From Chryseobacterium sp. JM1 (GTDB lineage Bacteria > Bacteroidota > Bacteroidia > Flavobacteriales > Weeksellaceae), in NCBI RefSeq assembly GCF_000737715.1, contig NZ_JPRN01000003.1:310001-374000 (forward strand): a stretch of DNA of 64,000 nucleotides, read 5' to 3'. Position numbers and translations under genes: made by a program. Shown here piece after piece: positions 26,263-35,163 of this stretch. Position 1 is the first letter of the stretch. Each line of letters starts with the position of its first letter. Below the pieces are notes generated by a model that had not been told where the DNA came from, did not search any database, and saw only the letters and a program-made list of their open reading frames with translations.

Positions 26263-27576
26263 ATGGACACTGAAACTTTTCTGAAAACTGCCAGAGAGCA
26301 GATTTCGGACAACCCATCCCATCGCCTTACCGAAAAGGCAAGAGTGGCACTGCTGGATAAAGACTGTCTCATTGACGTGCATACACACATTTTTGACAGA
26401 AAATGTATTACTATAGGATACCTTCTCCTGAAAATGGGAACCAGTCATTTAAAAGATCTTTTTAATCTTGAAGCATTTTCCGACAAAGACTCTCTTTTGA
26501 ATAAGGAAGAAGAAGAAGTGTATCAGATGATGATGGAAAATAATCTGGATCATGAAGAAAAGTGGCAACAGATTAAACAGGAAATGGAAAAGGTTGTGGA
26601 GATCACAGACAGTTCTGAGTTCCTGAGCAATAAAATAAAAGATGCCTTCAGTATTGTCTTTAAAAAGAACAGTATGCTGGAAATTCTGGATTACTATATG
26701 AGTAATTTTTCTATAAATACGCTTGATTCTTATAAAGTGCATCCTATGGTACTGGGAGTACTGATGATGGACCTTGAAACAGGCTGGGGTAAAACGCCTA
26801 AGAAAAAATATCTTGAACAGATCAAAGAAATAAAAGAGATAACAGGAAAAAGAGCCATACTTCCATTTTTGGCCGTAGATCCCAGAAGATCTGATTTGGC
26901 AGACAGGGAAGAAAATTTATATGAACTTTTTCTCGAAGCATTTAAAGATCCTGTAACCTCTTTTTATGGAGTGAAATGTTACCCTTCCTTGGGATATCTT
27001 CCCAATGATGACCGCTTAGACCCTATTTTTCAGATCTGTGCAGAAAAAAATATCCCTGTACTTACCCATTGCGGAGGGGAAAGTGTTTCTACTTTTGACC
27101 GAAGCATAAGGGTAAAAGAGAATGGGAACTATAAAGATTTCCGCATCCCCGGGGATTCGAGGACTGAAAGAGCAAGGTATCTGAACGGGCCAGAACACTG
27201 GGAGCCTGTGCTCAGAAAATATAACACCCTTAAGCTTAATCTGGCTCATTTCAGTGGTAATTCTGACTGGGAGGAATATGAAAAAAAGGGATCGCACTCC
27301 AGAATTAATAAGATTAAAGAGATGCTTAAAAACCCATCGTGGAACGTGTTTGCCGACTTTTCTTATAATGTGGCAGATATGAAGACGTTTAACCGTTTTC
27401 AAAAAGAGCTTGACTCGGAGCCCGAGATAAGAGAAAAAGTAATGTTTGGTACCGATTATTGGGTGGTTATTCCTTCTGCAGATTTACTTGAAATGCAAAA
27501 GCAATTCTGTCTGCAAATGTCTGTCCATTTCGATCATTTACTAAGAAAAGTACCTCGGAAATATCTTTCTCTTTAA
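26263..27576 (+). CDS. Metal-dependent amidohydrolase (amidohydrolase_2-like)
   Basis: A TIM-barrel hydrolase with a full set of metal ligands: His40 and His42 in DVHTHIFD, Lys238 in GVKCYP, His269 in LTHCGGES, His329 in LNLAHFSG and Asp398 in MFGTDYWV. At 437 aa it is longer than the usual amidohydrolase_2 proteins because of a helical insertion (residues 60-170) rich in Glu and Lys. No signal peptide. It sits 50 bp after the protease gene and 36 bp before the 248-aa gene in the same operon. Its substrate is unknown. In a conflict system it could be a nucleotide- or peptide-hydrolysing effector, which is inference from context only. Confidence 0.85.
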   Translation: MDTETFLKTAREQISDNPSHRLTEKARVALLDKDCLIDVHTHIFDRKCITIGYLLLKMGTSHLKDLFNLEAFSDKDSLLNKEEEEVYQMMMENNLDHEEKWQQIKQEMEKVVEITDSSEFLSNKIKDAFSIVFKKNSMLEILDYYMSNFSINTLDSYKVHPMVLGVLMMDLETGWGKTPKKKYLEQIKEIKEITGKRAILPFLAVDPRRSDLADREENLYELFLEAFKDPVTSFYGVKCYPSLGYLPNDDRLDPIFQICAEKNIPVLTHCGGESVSTFDRSIRVKENGNYKDFRIPGDSRTERARYLNGPEHWEPVLRKYNTLKLNLAHFSGNSDWEEYEKKGSHSRINKIKEMLKNPSWNVFADFSYNVADMKTFNRFQKELDSEPEIREKVMFGTDYWVVIPSADLLEMQKQFCLQMSVHFDHLLRKVPRKYLSL

Positions 27577-27612
27577 CCTTACATCCACTGAATAACTAAA
27601 AAACTAAAAAAC

Positions 27613-28359
27613 ATGCAAAACTATAATGACTATTTGTCTCAGCTTGAACTGGCTGATGCGCCGCTATTGATGGATTCTGAATTTTTTGAAAGTCTTAGCT
27701 CTGAAAAATCAGATGACAGCGAGGCCGGATTCGTAGCTTATAAAGGACTGCAATCCTTTGCTGCAGGTGTTTCCGTACAAAACAGAGAAGATGTTTTAAA
27801 TTCTCTTCTTCTGGCACAGAGGGCAGCCTCAAAATCTTTTCCGAATGAGAAAGATATTTTTAAATGGTATGAGAAATATTTTGAAGTGCTTGAAAATGTG
27901 GGATGGGTATTGGAAGGTAAAGACTTCAGTAAGTTTGCTTCTTCCCACAATAAATTTGATGTTCATAAAGCTCTTCTGGAGATATTGGGAGCAGCTGTGA
28001 CGGCAGGACAGCTTGCTATTGTCATGAAAACTTTATCTGCCTTAAAGGATATGGCAGATCAGGATGGCCGGATTACATTTTTTGAAAGAAATACCCATAC
28101 TTCACATAAAGGAAGCTTTCAGGTGGGCGTAGCTGATGAAGTAAACGGAACTGTTTCTCTTTCCGCAAATGCCTTTATTCTCTCTACCGAAACTACCATT
28201 ACCAAAATACTTTTCTTTACTTCCGCCAGAAACGAAGCTGAACTTAACTACTGCCTTGCAAAAGCGACCTTGAATTCGAATGTGTATGCAACGTACAGGG
28301 AACAGATCATCGCTAAACTTACGGATAACAGCCAGTATATAGCAGATCTTGATATTTAA
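27613..28359 (+). CDS. Orphan 248-aa protein of the EAD/STAND operon
   Basis: No family recognised. The N-terminal half is acidic and helical (SQLELADAPLLMDSEFFESL). The middle has an amphipathic Ala/Leu-rich segment (KALLEILGAAVTAGQLAIVM, residues about 119-138). The C-terminal half is beta-rich with SFQVGVADEVNG and VSLSANAFILSTE. No signal peptide. It lies between the amidohydrolase and the EAD/STAND-like gene with 36 and 30 bp gaps. Position and lack of enzymatic motifs make it a candidate toxin, substrate or adaptor, but sequence alone cannot decide. Confidence 0.75.
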   Translation: MQNYNDYLSQLELADAPLLMDSEFFESLSSEKSDDSEAGFVAYKGLQSFAAGVSVQNREDVLNSLLLAQRAASKSFPNEKDIFKWYEKYFEVLENVGWVLEGKDFSKFASSHNKFDVHKALLEILGAAVTAGQLAIVMKTLSALKDMADQDGRITFFERNTHTSHKGSFQVGVADEVNGTVSLSANAFILSTETTITKILFFTSARNEAELNYCLAKATLNSNVYATYREQIIAKLTDNSQYIADLDI

Positions 28360-28389
28360 ATTTATGGCTAACCAATTAAAAAATCTACT

Positions 28390-29445
28390 ATGGAAACTAT
28401 AATTAAGGGCGTAAGAGATTTTGTGGCAGGGAATGAAATCCAGATGGCACTGGATCTATGCAGTTCAAAATTGTTTTTATATCTTTCTGTGGCGCAGAAA
28501 GATAGCTTAACTTTGATGCATAGAGATTATCATGATATTTTGGGAAAACTGGCTGAGAATAGCATCAATTTTACAGATGCTCAGGTGGAAACAACAAAAA
28601 TATCCAGAAGAATTCTCACGCTGTTGAATAAATTAGAAAGCGAGCCTGAAATAGCTTTTGAAAGATTCAATATTGAAAAAGCATTATTGATCAGAAGTTT
28701 TAATTATGCTTTTCTCGAAAGAACCAAATTTCGGCATGAGGTCATTTCCCACATCAGTACAAAGATTTCTAAAACATTATTAATAAATGGTGGACCTAAA
28801 TCCGGAATATCCTATCTTGAACAGTTTCTGAGGCATTTTTCCGAAATCAATAATGATACAAATATTAAGATTATACCCATCAACATGGAAAAGATTCTTA
28901 ATAGCCCGACTTCAGGGAAAAGCGCTAAAATTTTAGAAATTCTTTTTGCCAATATAGGAGAAGATCTTCCTGCTACAGGAGATGATATAAAATTTATCAG
29001 ACTGGGAAATGCCCTGAGAGAGGTGGTTCATAATAATGAAATGTTTCCGATATTTTTCTTCCACGATTTTCATAAGGCTATGTTTATTCCCGAAGATGTA
29101 TATCGTTTGATATATGAGCTCATTAATATTCCTACAAATTGTCTTTTTATATTTTCAGGATTAGAGTACAATTCCATTCCTAACTGGAATGATATAAGAA
29201 ATTCCTGCAGATTTGATGAGATTTCCGCAAAGGATATTACAAAAGAAACGATAGTGGATTGTTTTTCAGTTATTTTCAATCAGTATGAAGAGAATATTAT
29301 CAATTCTCTGGGAGGAAAGCACATACAGTGTGATGAATACTGTTCCCTTGTGTCGGAAAAAATATTTGTGGATGGAGAAGAGCTGGATATATGCAAAGTG
29401 GGAAATATAATAAATGATCACTTGTTTAACCTGAAAAAGTACTAA
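28390..29445 (+). CDS. EAD11-like domain fused to STAND-like NTPase with degenerate Walker A
   Basis: Residues 1-90 form a second EAD11-like domain ending AQVETTKISRRILTL, strongly like the protease's ARVETSIISNNTLNL. Residues 110-340 resemble a STAND/AAA+ fold: LLINGGPKSGISY (134-142) sits where GxxxxGK[ST] belongs but has Ile140 in place of Lys, and MFPIFFFHDFHKA matches a Walker B strand. This fits an inactive-STAND (iSTAND) module. The protein is 351 aa and lacks long repeats. The stop is 2 bp before the ATG of the 898-aa NTPase, so translation is probably coupled. It likely links the protease, through EAD pairing, to the active NTPase. Confidence 0.8.
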   Translation: METIIKGVRDFVAGNEIQMALDLCSSKLFLYLSVAQKDSLTLMHRDYHDILGKLAENSINFTDAQVETTKISRRILTLLNKLESEPEIAFERFNIEKALLIRSFNYAFLERTKFRHEVISHISTKISKTLLINGGPKSGISYLEQFLRHFSEINNDTNIKIIPINMEKILNSPTSGKSAKILEILFANIGEDLPATGDDIKFIRLGNALREVVHNNEMFPIFFFHDFHKAMFIPEDVYRLIYELINIPTNCLFIFSGLEYNSIPNWNDIRNSCRFDEISAKDITKETIVDCFSVIFNQYEENIINSLGGKHIQCDEYCSLVSEKIFVDGEELDICKVGNIINDHLFNLKKY

Positions 29446-29447
29446 TC

Positions 29448-32144
29448 ATGAATACCCCAATAAATTTAGATCATCTTTTCAGTATTTCTGTTGATAAAGA
29501 AGGTTTTATATATGATGATGCTTTTAAAAAGGCTGCACTTCTGTACTATTTTAGTACAGCAGATCTTGAAGATTACCCGGCTGAAAAGATCGCTGAGGTT
29601 CTGGAAAGCTCATGTCCGTCTGATGAGTTAAAAACGCAATATCTGCTTAATGATCAGATCAGGATCAAAATAATAGCAGAAGAAGTAGAACACAATACCC
29701 TTCAGGAGACAGTTAACCGGCTTGGGATTGATTCCGAGCTGTCAAAGACGTTGATGAATGTGATGTATAATCCTGATTTTGATTATAAAACACTCTCAAA
29801 TACTGAACTTTTTTATTTGATTAATTCCTTAAAAGCATTTCCAAATAGATTTAATGAAAACGAACTGAAAGCAGAATTAAATAAAAAATATTTTCTCCAG
29901 CAATTCGAAAAAATAACCCGGAACTTTGCAGGACGGTCTTCGGAGCTGGCAGAACTCAATGACTACGTCAACTGGCTTCCTTCCAGAACGCTGATAGGCA
30001 GAATTTCAAATACAATAAGAAATGTGATCAATTGGTATGATAAGCCCCCTTTGATCATACAGGGCGTAGGCGGAATAGGGAAGTCAGCTCTATTGTCAAA
30101 GTTTATTTTAGAACAGAATGTTCAAAAGGAGAAAAGGTCTCTTCCATTTATATATATTGATTTTGATTTACCGGGATTTAATATTAAAGAACCGCTTTCC
30201 ATACTTATTGAGTCTCTGAGACAGCTTTCCATACAGTTTTATGAATACAAATATATATTTGATGATGTATCAGCCGTTATTTCCGGTGTTATCGAAAAAA
30301 ATAATTTGAATGCAGGGCAAGATTCACAGTCCTTTAATTCTTCTATTTCATCTACAAGAAGTGTATTGTTTCATGAGCTGCAAACCCTGATAGGGCAGTA
30401 CAGCCTGAAACTGGACGGGCTGGATTCTCCAATTCTTTTAGTTTTTGATTCCTTTGAAGAAATGCAGTTCCGTTCATCCCGTGATGAGATGAATAATTTT
30501 TTGAGTTTTATAAAGGAAATGTCAGAAAAGCTGCCGAGAATAAGACCTGTTTTCTCGGGACGTGCTGAATTGGAAGAGCAGTTAGATTATTTTAGTTTTC
30601 AGTTTTTGAGGATTAAAGATTTTGATAAAGAATCTGCAGTGGCCCTTTTATTAAAAAATGGAATAGAATCTACTCAAATAGCAGAAGAAATTTTTCGGAT
30701 TTTCGGGGGAACACCACTCATGCTTCATATGGCTATGAATATGGTGAAAAATGACCCGGAAAGCCTTTATGACTTTTCTAAAATTAAAAATCAGAAAAGT
30801 GAATATCTGGTACAGCGGATTTTAGAGCATATTCATGATGAAAAAGTACAGAAAATAGCAGTTCCCGGTATGCTGATCAGACGAATTAGCCCTGAAATTA
30901 TTAAAGAAGTTTTAGCAAAACCATGCGGGCTGGATGAGCATGAAGATACGGCGGAGATCTTTGAAAAACTCAAGAAAGAAACAATGCTTATTTCAAAATC
31001 TTCAAATAATGATGAAATTGTTTTCAGACCGGATCTCAGGATGGCTTGTGTACCGCTGATCAAGAATGACTATATTGTTTCGTCCCGACAAATTGAAGCC
31101 AATATTATCAATTATTATAAAACAAGAATAGATAAAGGGGTGCTTTTTGAAGCTGAATACTACTTCCATTTACTGAAAAAGGGAAGTATACCCTCACAGC
31201 TTACTGCAGATTTATATAGCAGGATAAGGAATTATATAGGGTATTCGTTTCAGGAATTTCCCAGAAATGTACAGGCATACCTGCATTCTCTGTTGAAAAC
31301 AAAAGCATCAGATAGACTTGTCAATGCTATGAGCGATGAAGAATGGGAGGTATATTATTTAATGCTTCTGAAAACCGCACTTAATGGAGATCTGGCTTAT
31401 CTCAGGATTTTAAATGAAGAAGTAGAATTGGGAAAGGACAGAATCCGGTCATCTTTTTCAGAGTTTATCATCTACCATGCCTTGTTGCATCAGAGGCTTG
31501 GAAAGTGGGATACTTCAACGGAGATGATTGATCAGTATATTAAGGGTAAAATCCCGCCTTTGAATGTCGTCGCCCAGCTCAATTTTATCAAATTACAGAA
31601 TCTGGAATATCAGAATTCGTATGAGGCAGCTAAAGTTTTGTCAGAACATCTTTTAGAAAACAGGAATGAACTCCCGGACATGATGAAGAAAGCCATCACC
31701 ATTCAATACAAACGGATTCATAAGAGGTTTCATTTACCTCAATCATTAGAAAGTATTTTGATTGATGAATTGGAGGATACCATTCTGGAGAGAGGACTGG
31801 ATAAAACTGAATTGAATGAAAACGAATTTCAGTATACCAATTGGAATTTTATTTTGGCAGACTATGTACCGGGTAATACTTTATTTAAGCCATCCGACTT
31901 ATTTAATGAACAGGAAATGGAACTGAGGTCTTTTATAGAAAAAGAAAGGATTTCATCGAACCTGGATGCACAAAATTTTGATAAGCTGGAAATTATATGC
32001 AATCATATCTTAGGTATATATACCCAGTCTTTATCACTTACAGGCGAGTACGAAGTGGTGATAAAAGATTTCTTATATGCATTGGAGATTAAAAACATTA
32101 AGCTTGATTTCAATCAGCTGTATGAGCTCTTTAAGCGAACTTAG
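29448..32144 (+). CDS. STAND-type NTPase with helical superstructure, 898 aa
   Basis: Residues 1-165 are a helical N-terminal domain without obvious effector motif. FAGRSSELAELNDYV (about 163) is the usual entry into a STAND NTPase. Walker A is intact (GVGGIGKSA, Lys212) and Walker B reads ILLVFDSFEE (Asp334). Residues from about 480 onward are all helical with TPR-like spacing (YHALLHQRLGKWDTSTEMID), typical of the ligand-sensing superstructure. It is the last gene of the operon and is followed by a terminator. In STAND systems this arrangement binds a trigger through the repeats, then oligomerises with ATP. Here it is the only NTPase of the operon with an intact Walker A. Confidence 0.87.
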   Translation: MNTPINLDHLFSISVDKEGFIYDDAFKKAALLYYFSTADLEDYPAEKIAEVLESSCPSDELKTQYLLNDQIRIKIIAEEVEHNTLQETVNRLGIDSELSKTLMNVMYNPDFDYKTLSNTELFYLINSLKAFPNRFNENELKAELNKKYFLQQFEKITRNFAGRSSELAELNDYVNWLPSRTLIGRISNTIRNVINWYDKPPLIIQGVGGIGKSALLSKFILEQNVQKEKRSLPFIYIDFDLPGFNIKEPLSILIESLRQLSIQFYEYKYIFDDVSAVISGVIEKNNLNAGQDSQSFNSSISSTRSVLFHELQTLIGQYSLKLDGLDSPILLVFDSFEEMQFRSSRDEMNNFLSFIKEMSEKLPRIRPVFSGRAELEEQLDYFSFQFLRIKDFDKESAVALLLKNGIESTQIAEEIFRIFGGTPLMLHMAMNMVKNDPESLYDFSKIKNQKSEYLVQRILEHIHDEKVQKIAVPGMLIRRISPEIIKEVLAKPCGLDEHEDTAEIFEKLKKETMLISKSSNNDEIVFRPDLRMACVPLIKNDYIVSSRQIEANIINYYKTRIDKGVLFEAEYYFHLLKKGSIPSQLTADLYSRIRNYIGYSFQEFPRNVQAYLHSLLKTKASDRLVNAMSDEEWEVYYLMLLKTALNGDLAYLRILNEEVELGKDRIRSSFSEFIIYHALLHQRLGKWDTSTEMIDQYIKGKIPPLNVVAQLNFIKLQNLEYQNSYEAAKVLSEHLLENRNELPDMMKKAITIQYKRIHKRFHLPQSLESILIDELEDTILERGLDKTELNENEFQYTNWNFILADYVPGNTLFKPSDLFNEQEMELRSFIEKERISSNLDAQNFDKLEIICNHILGIYTQSLSLTGEYEVVIKDFLYALEIKNIKLDFNQLYELFKRT

Positions 32145-32197
32145 AACGGGTTGTGTCGTAGCTTACACCTTTTGATTGTCAGTTTTTATTGATCTGT

Positions 32198-32233
32198 AAA
32201 GGGAGCATGGAAGATATTCTATGCTCCCTTTTT
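32198..32233 (+). terminator. Terminator of the EAD/STAND operon
   Basis: Stem AAAGGGAGCAT / ATGCTCCCTTT with T-run, 54 bp after the stop of the 898-aa gene. Confidence 0.88.
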
Positions 32234-32268
32234 GTGAAGTTTAAACATCTTATTTGTGAAAACACAAA

Positions 32269-32293
32269 ATCCGGAGCCACAAAAGCTCCGGAT
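32269..32293 (-). terminator. Second hairpin, probably for the converging lipoprotein gene
   Basis: Perfect 9-bp stem ATCCGGAGC / GCTCCGGAT with a 7-nt loop; on the minus strand it is followed by TTTTGTGTTTT. Confidence 0.6.
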
Positions 32294-32329
32294 CAAAAAA
32301 CATTGGATAAAAAGGATAAAACGACTATT

Positions 32330-32480
32330 TTAAATTGGTGTTGTTAAGAGTCAAGATCCAAGATCCAAGAGTCAAGATTCTGGATTTCAGATATGTTTCG
32401 GGATACGAGTTCCGAGATTCGAACCAGGAAATTTCAAATGTCAACCAGCAACTACGCTACTCTCAAACCTGTACCAATAT
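32330..32480. repeat. Low-complexity intergenic repeat, convergent gap
   Basis: Words of the dispersed family again: AAGAGTCAAGATCCAAGA, GATTTCAGATATGTTTCGGG, ACGAGTTCCGAGATTCG. It lies between the EAD/STAND operon and the converging lipoprotein gene. No gene in 32145-32615 is supported. Confidence 0.6.
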
Positions 32481-32615
32481 TTTACCCTTCCGACTGTATA
32501 TTACAGCGGTTTATGGTACTAAAAACGGTAAAAAATGATATGATTTATGAGTAGGTTTTTGCAATCTCTTGCAGGGGAATCATCAGTTGAGAAACCTGAT
32601 GAATAGGGGAGTGAC

Positions 32616-33014
32616 TTACTTGTATTTGATAAAAGTAGCCAGTACTTTTTTAGTTTTGATATTAGAAGTTATGGATCCGCCACTGTACGTATTTTTTTTA
32701 CTGCCGTTTTTCATGCTTCCAAAATCACTTGTCGAGCTTCCTGTAACTTCTTCCGTAAGCTTCATGATAACACCGTCTGCTCCTTGTGCTTTGCCCAGTT
32801 CAATGACTTTCTGCTGTACGGCATTTAAGGAATTAAATCCCTGACCGACATCTGTTGTTCCCATCACTTCATGCTCTTTTTTTACATCTGCGGCATCAAA
32901 ATATACATCTACATTCTGCGTCGGTGAATAGGTCTTTCCGAAATAAGAAGGGGTACATGATGTAGCTGCAGCCAGTGCAAAGATTCCAATAGATTGGATG
33001 AATAATTTTTTCAT
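32616..33014 (-). CDS. Small lipoprotein (hypothetical)
   Basis: 132 aa from the ATG at 33014; a longer frame from 33089 would overlap the end of the response regulator region and lacks conservation. MKKLFIQSIGIFALAAATSC forms a lipoprotein signal with Cys20. The rest contains VDVYFDAADVKKEHEVMG and VQQKVIELGKAQGADGVI, resembling small Bacteroidota lipoproteins of unknown function. It is downstream of and co-directional with the LytS/LytTR pair, 58 bp after the regulator. Confidence 0.8.
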   Translation of the reverse strand: MKKLFIQSIGIFALAAATSCTPSYFGKTYSPTQNVDVYFDAADVKKEHEVMGTTDVGQGFNSLNAVQQKVIELGKAQGADGVIMKLTEEVTGSSTSDFGSMKNGSKKNTYSGGSITSNIKTKKVLATFIKYK

Positions 33015-33072
33015 TGTTTTTGATTTGTAAATTAAAATTGTTAGATTTTTATATAGTTGGTTATTAATTGAT

Positions 33073-33822
33073 TTATCGGATGGGATCAATGGGTCCGGGC
33101 TCTTCTCTGCCTTTATTGGTCAGTACTTTGTCCATCATCAGGGCCATAAAAGTGTCACGGTAGGTTTGCCCGATCGGGATCTGGTTTTTCGTAAACTCCA
33201 ACTGTACCATATTCCCCTGAATCATGATGATAAACGGAACAGCTATGATAAAAGATTTATGGATCCGTTTGAAACGGTCTGTAGGCAGTTTTTCTTCCAG
33301 GCCTCCGATATTCAGAAGAGCCATGATCTGCTCACCGTCTTTGGTATGAAAACATATATACTTCCCTTTTCCTTCAATATAGATAATGTCATTGATTTTG
33401 ATTTTCAGTAGCTTGCCTTTGTACTCAGTTTTGACAAGGATAAAATCTTCTGTTTCCGTTTTAGGGGCCGAAGTTGTTTCCTGTGCCCGCTGTACAGCCA
33501 TAAGGAACCTTGGGAAAAAGATAGGTTTCAGCAGATAATCCACTACATGATGATCAAATCCGTCGAGGGCATATTCTCTGAAAGCGGTGGTGAGAATCAC
33601 TTTATACCGGTCGTTCAATACTTTAAGCAATTCGATTCCTGACATTCCCGGCATTTGGATATCCAGGAAAACAAGGTCAACTTCTGTGCTGTTCAGCAGC
33701 TGTAATGCTTCCGCAGGATTGGTGGCAGTACCCACAAGCTTCAGAAACGGAGTCTGCTCAATATGCAGTGTCAGCAGTTCTATGGCGTGAGCCTCATCGT
33801 CTACAACAATACAGTTCATCAT
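33073..33822 (-). CDS. LytTR-type response regulator
   Basis: A 249-aa response regulator: receiver domain with CIVVDDEAHA and the phospho-acceptor Asp54 in DLVFLDIQMPG, then a LytTR DNA-binding domain (IIYIEGKGKYICFHTKDGEQ; RIHKSFIIAVPFI). ATGATG at the start allows two near-identical starts. It begins 3 bp after the stop of the histidine kinase gene, so the pair forms one operon. Confidence 0.94.
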   Translation of the reverse strand: MMNCIVVDDEAHAIELLTLHIEQTPFLKLVGTATNPAEALQLLNSTEVDLVFLDIQMPGMSGIELLKVLNDRYKVILTTAFREYALDGFDHHVVDYLLKPIFFPRFLMAVQRAQETTSAPKTETEDFILVKTEYKGKLLKIKINDIIYIEGKGKYICFHTKDGEQIMALLNIGGLEEKLPTDRFKRIHKSFIIAVPFIIMIQGNMVQLEFTKNQIPIGQTYRDTFMALMMDKVLTNKGREEPGPIDPIR

Positions 33823-33825
33823 AAT

Positions 33826-34875
33826 TTATAGATTAATGATAATTTCGTTTAAATAATAATTCTCATCTTCTTTGATGGTAAAAGAATGCTTGATCCCATA
33901 CATCAGTTGCAGTCGCTGCTGCACATTGTTCAGACCGATTCCCTTGGAAGGTTCTTTGGGGCCTGTTTTCTTTTTATTGCTCACGAGAAAGCAGATTTTA
34001 CTTTTTGTAGCAATCAATTCAATGGATACCTGATTTTTATCGTCATTCAGATCACCGTGTTTAAAAGCATTTTCCACAAGGGTAACGAAAGCCAGGACAG
34101 GTATGAAGGCATCGCTCTCCTGAACATCTTCATAATATTTAATTTTCAGGTTATGACTGAACCGGATCTGGTTCATCTCAATCACTTTTTTCATATGTTC
34201 GACTTCCAGCGCCAGAGGAACCGTTCCCAGTTCTCCCCAGTCATCAAGCGCATAACTCATAATTTCAGAAAGAAGATGTACGGCATGAGCGGCTTCCGGA
34301 CTGTTTCTAAGGGTTTTCGTATAAATAAAACTCAGTGAATTAAATAAGAAATGAGGATTGATCTGATATTTGATCGCAGCAAGCTCTGCCCTGAGTTTTT
34401 CCTTTTCCAGTTCCTCTTTGTGCTTCCGCATTTCATTAGATGTAATGAGTGTAGCCACAAAATAAGAGATGAGTATAATAAAGCAGTCCAGAACGGCAGC
34501 GCTGATAAGAAATACTTTGGGTGAAACATAGCTGCTGCTCGAAGGATCTGTTTTTGATATTGTAAAATTCCATAGATATTCATAAGCGGTAAGTGCTACA
34601 AAAAGCAGAATACACCGGAGAAGAAAGTTTTTCCAATTTCTGTTCCTGATGAATGGGATGATCAGATGGTAGATCATGATATAATAAACAATAGTTCCTT
34701 TAATAATAGTGTGAATAAAATTGACATACAGCTGAGTTCCCGTTCCGAATTGCTTCATGGTGGTCTCAAGTCCTTGCAGTCTTACAAGAAACAGAAATAC
34801 CGCGATATTCCATGCCGTGTACAACATGAGGATGACCAGAATCTGCTTCCATTGTTTTTTGACCTTCTCTAACAT
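33826..34875 (-). CDS. LytS-like sensor histidine kinase
   Basis: A 349-aa His_kinase-family membrane kinase. The N-terminal 150 residues contain four hydrophobic segments (QILVILMLYTAWNIAVFLFL onward). The phospho-acceptor His175 is in YQINPHFLFNSLSF, and the ATP-binding part has LVENAFKHGD and GIGLNNVQQRLQLMYG. No extracytoplasmic sensor domain is visible. It is upstream of its cognate LytTR regulator. Confidence 0.93.
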   Translation of the reverse strand: MLEKVKKQWKQILVILMLYTAWNIAVFLFLVRLQGLETTMKQFGTGTQLYVNFIHTIIKGTIVYYIMIYHLIIPFIRNRNWKNFLLRCILLFVALTAYEYLWNFTISKTDPSSSSYVSPKVFLISAAVLDCFIILISYFVATLITSNEMRKHKEELEKEKLRAELAAIKYQINPHFLFNSLSFIYTKTLRNSPEAAHAVHLLSEIMSYALDDWGELGTVPLALEVEHMKKVIEMNQIRFSHNLKIKYYEDVQESDAFIPVLAFVTLVENAFKHGDLNDDKNQVSIELIATKSKICFLVSNKKKTGPKEPSKGIGLNNVQQRLQLMYGIKHSFTIKEDENYYLNEIIINL

Positions 34876-35139
34876 TTAATTCCCTGCTTTTGTTTAATGA
34901 TTTGGTTTTGTTATATTTATGATTGAGGATTTTTCTATAAATAATACTTAATCGCTTATTAAAATTACAACAATTCTCTTTTTGACACTGCAATATTAGT
35001 TCTTATGGTAACAATGCTAAAATATATTCCACCAATAGCTGTATTGGTGGTATCAATCATGGGATTGTAGTAACTTTATAGATTTAATGAAGAAATGACT
35101 GGAATGAACTCAGATATTGAGCAATAGTAAAGACATAAA
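34876..35139. other. Intergenic region
   Basis: 264 bp between the kinase gene start and the end of the MFS gene. No promoter box, gene or repeat could be supported. Confidence 0.3.
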
Positions 35140-35163
35140 AAAAGCAGAGATCAACTCTCTGCC
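35140..35163 (-). terminator. Terminator overlapping the MFS stop
   Basis: On the minus strand GCAGAGA / TCTCTGC followed by seven T. The 5' arm lies inside the last codons of the MFS gene (stop at 35151-35153). Confidence 0.88.
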
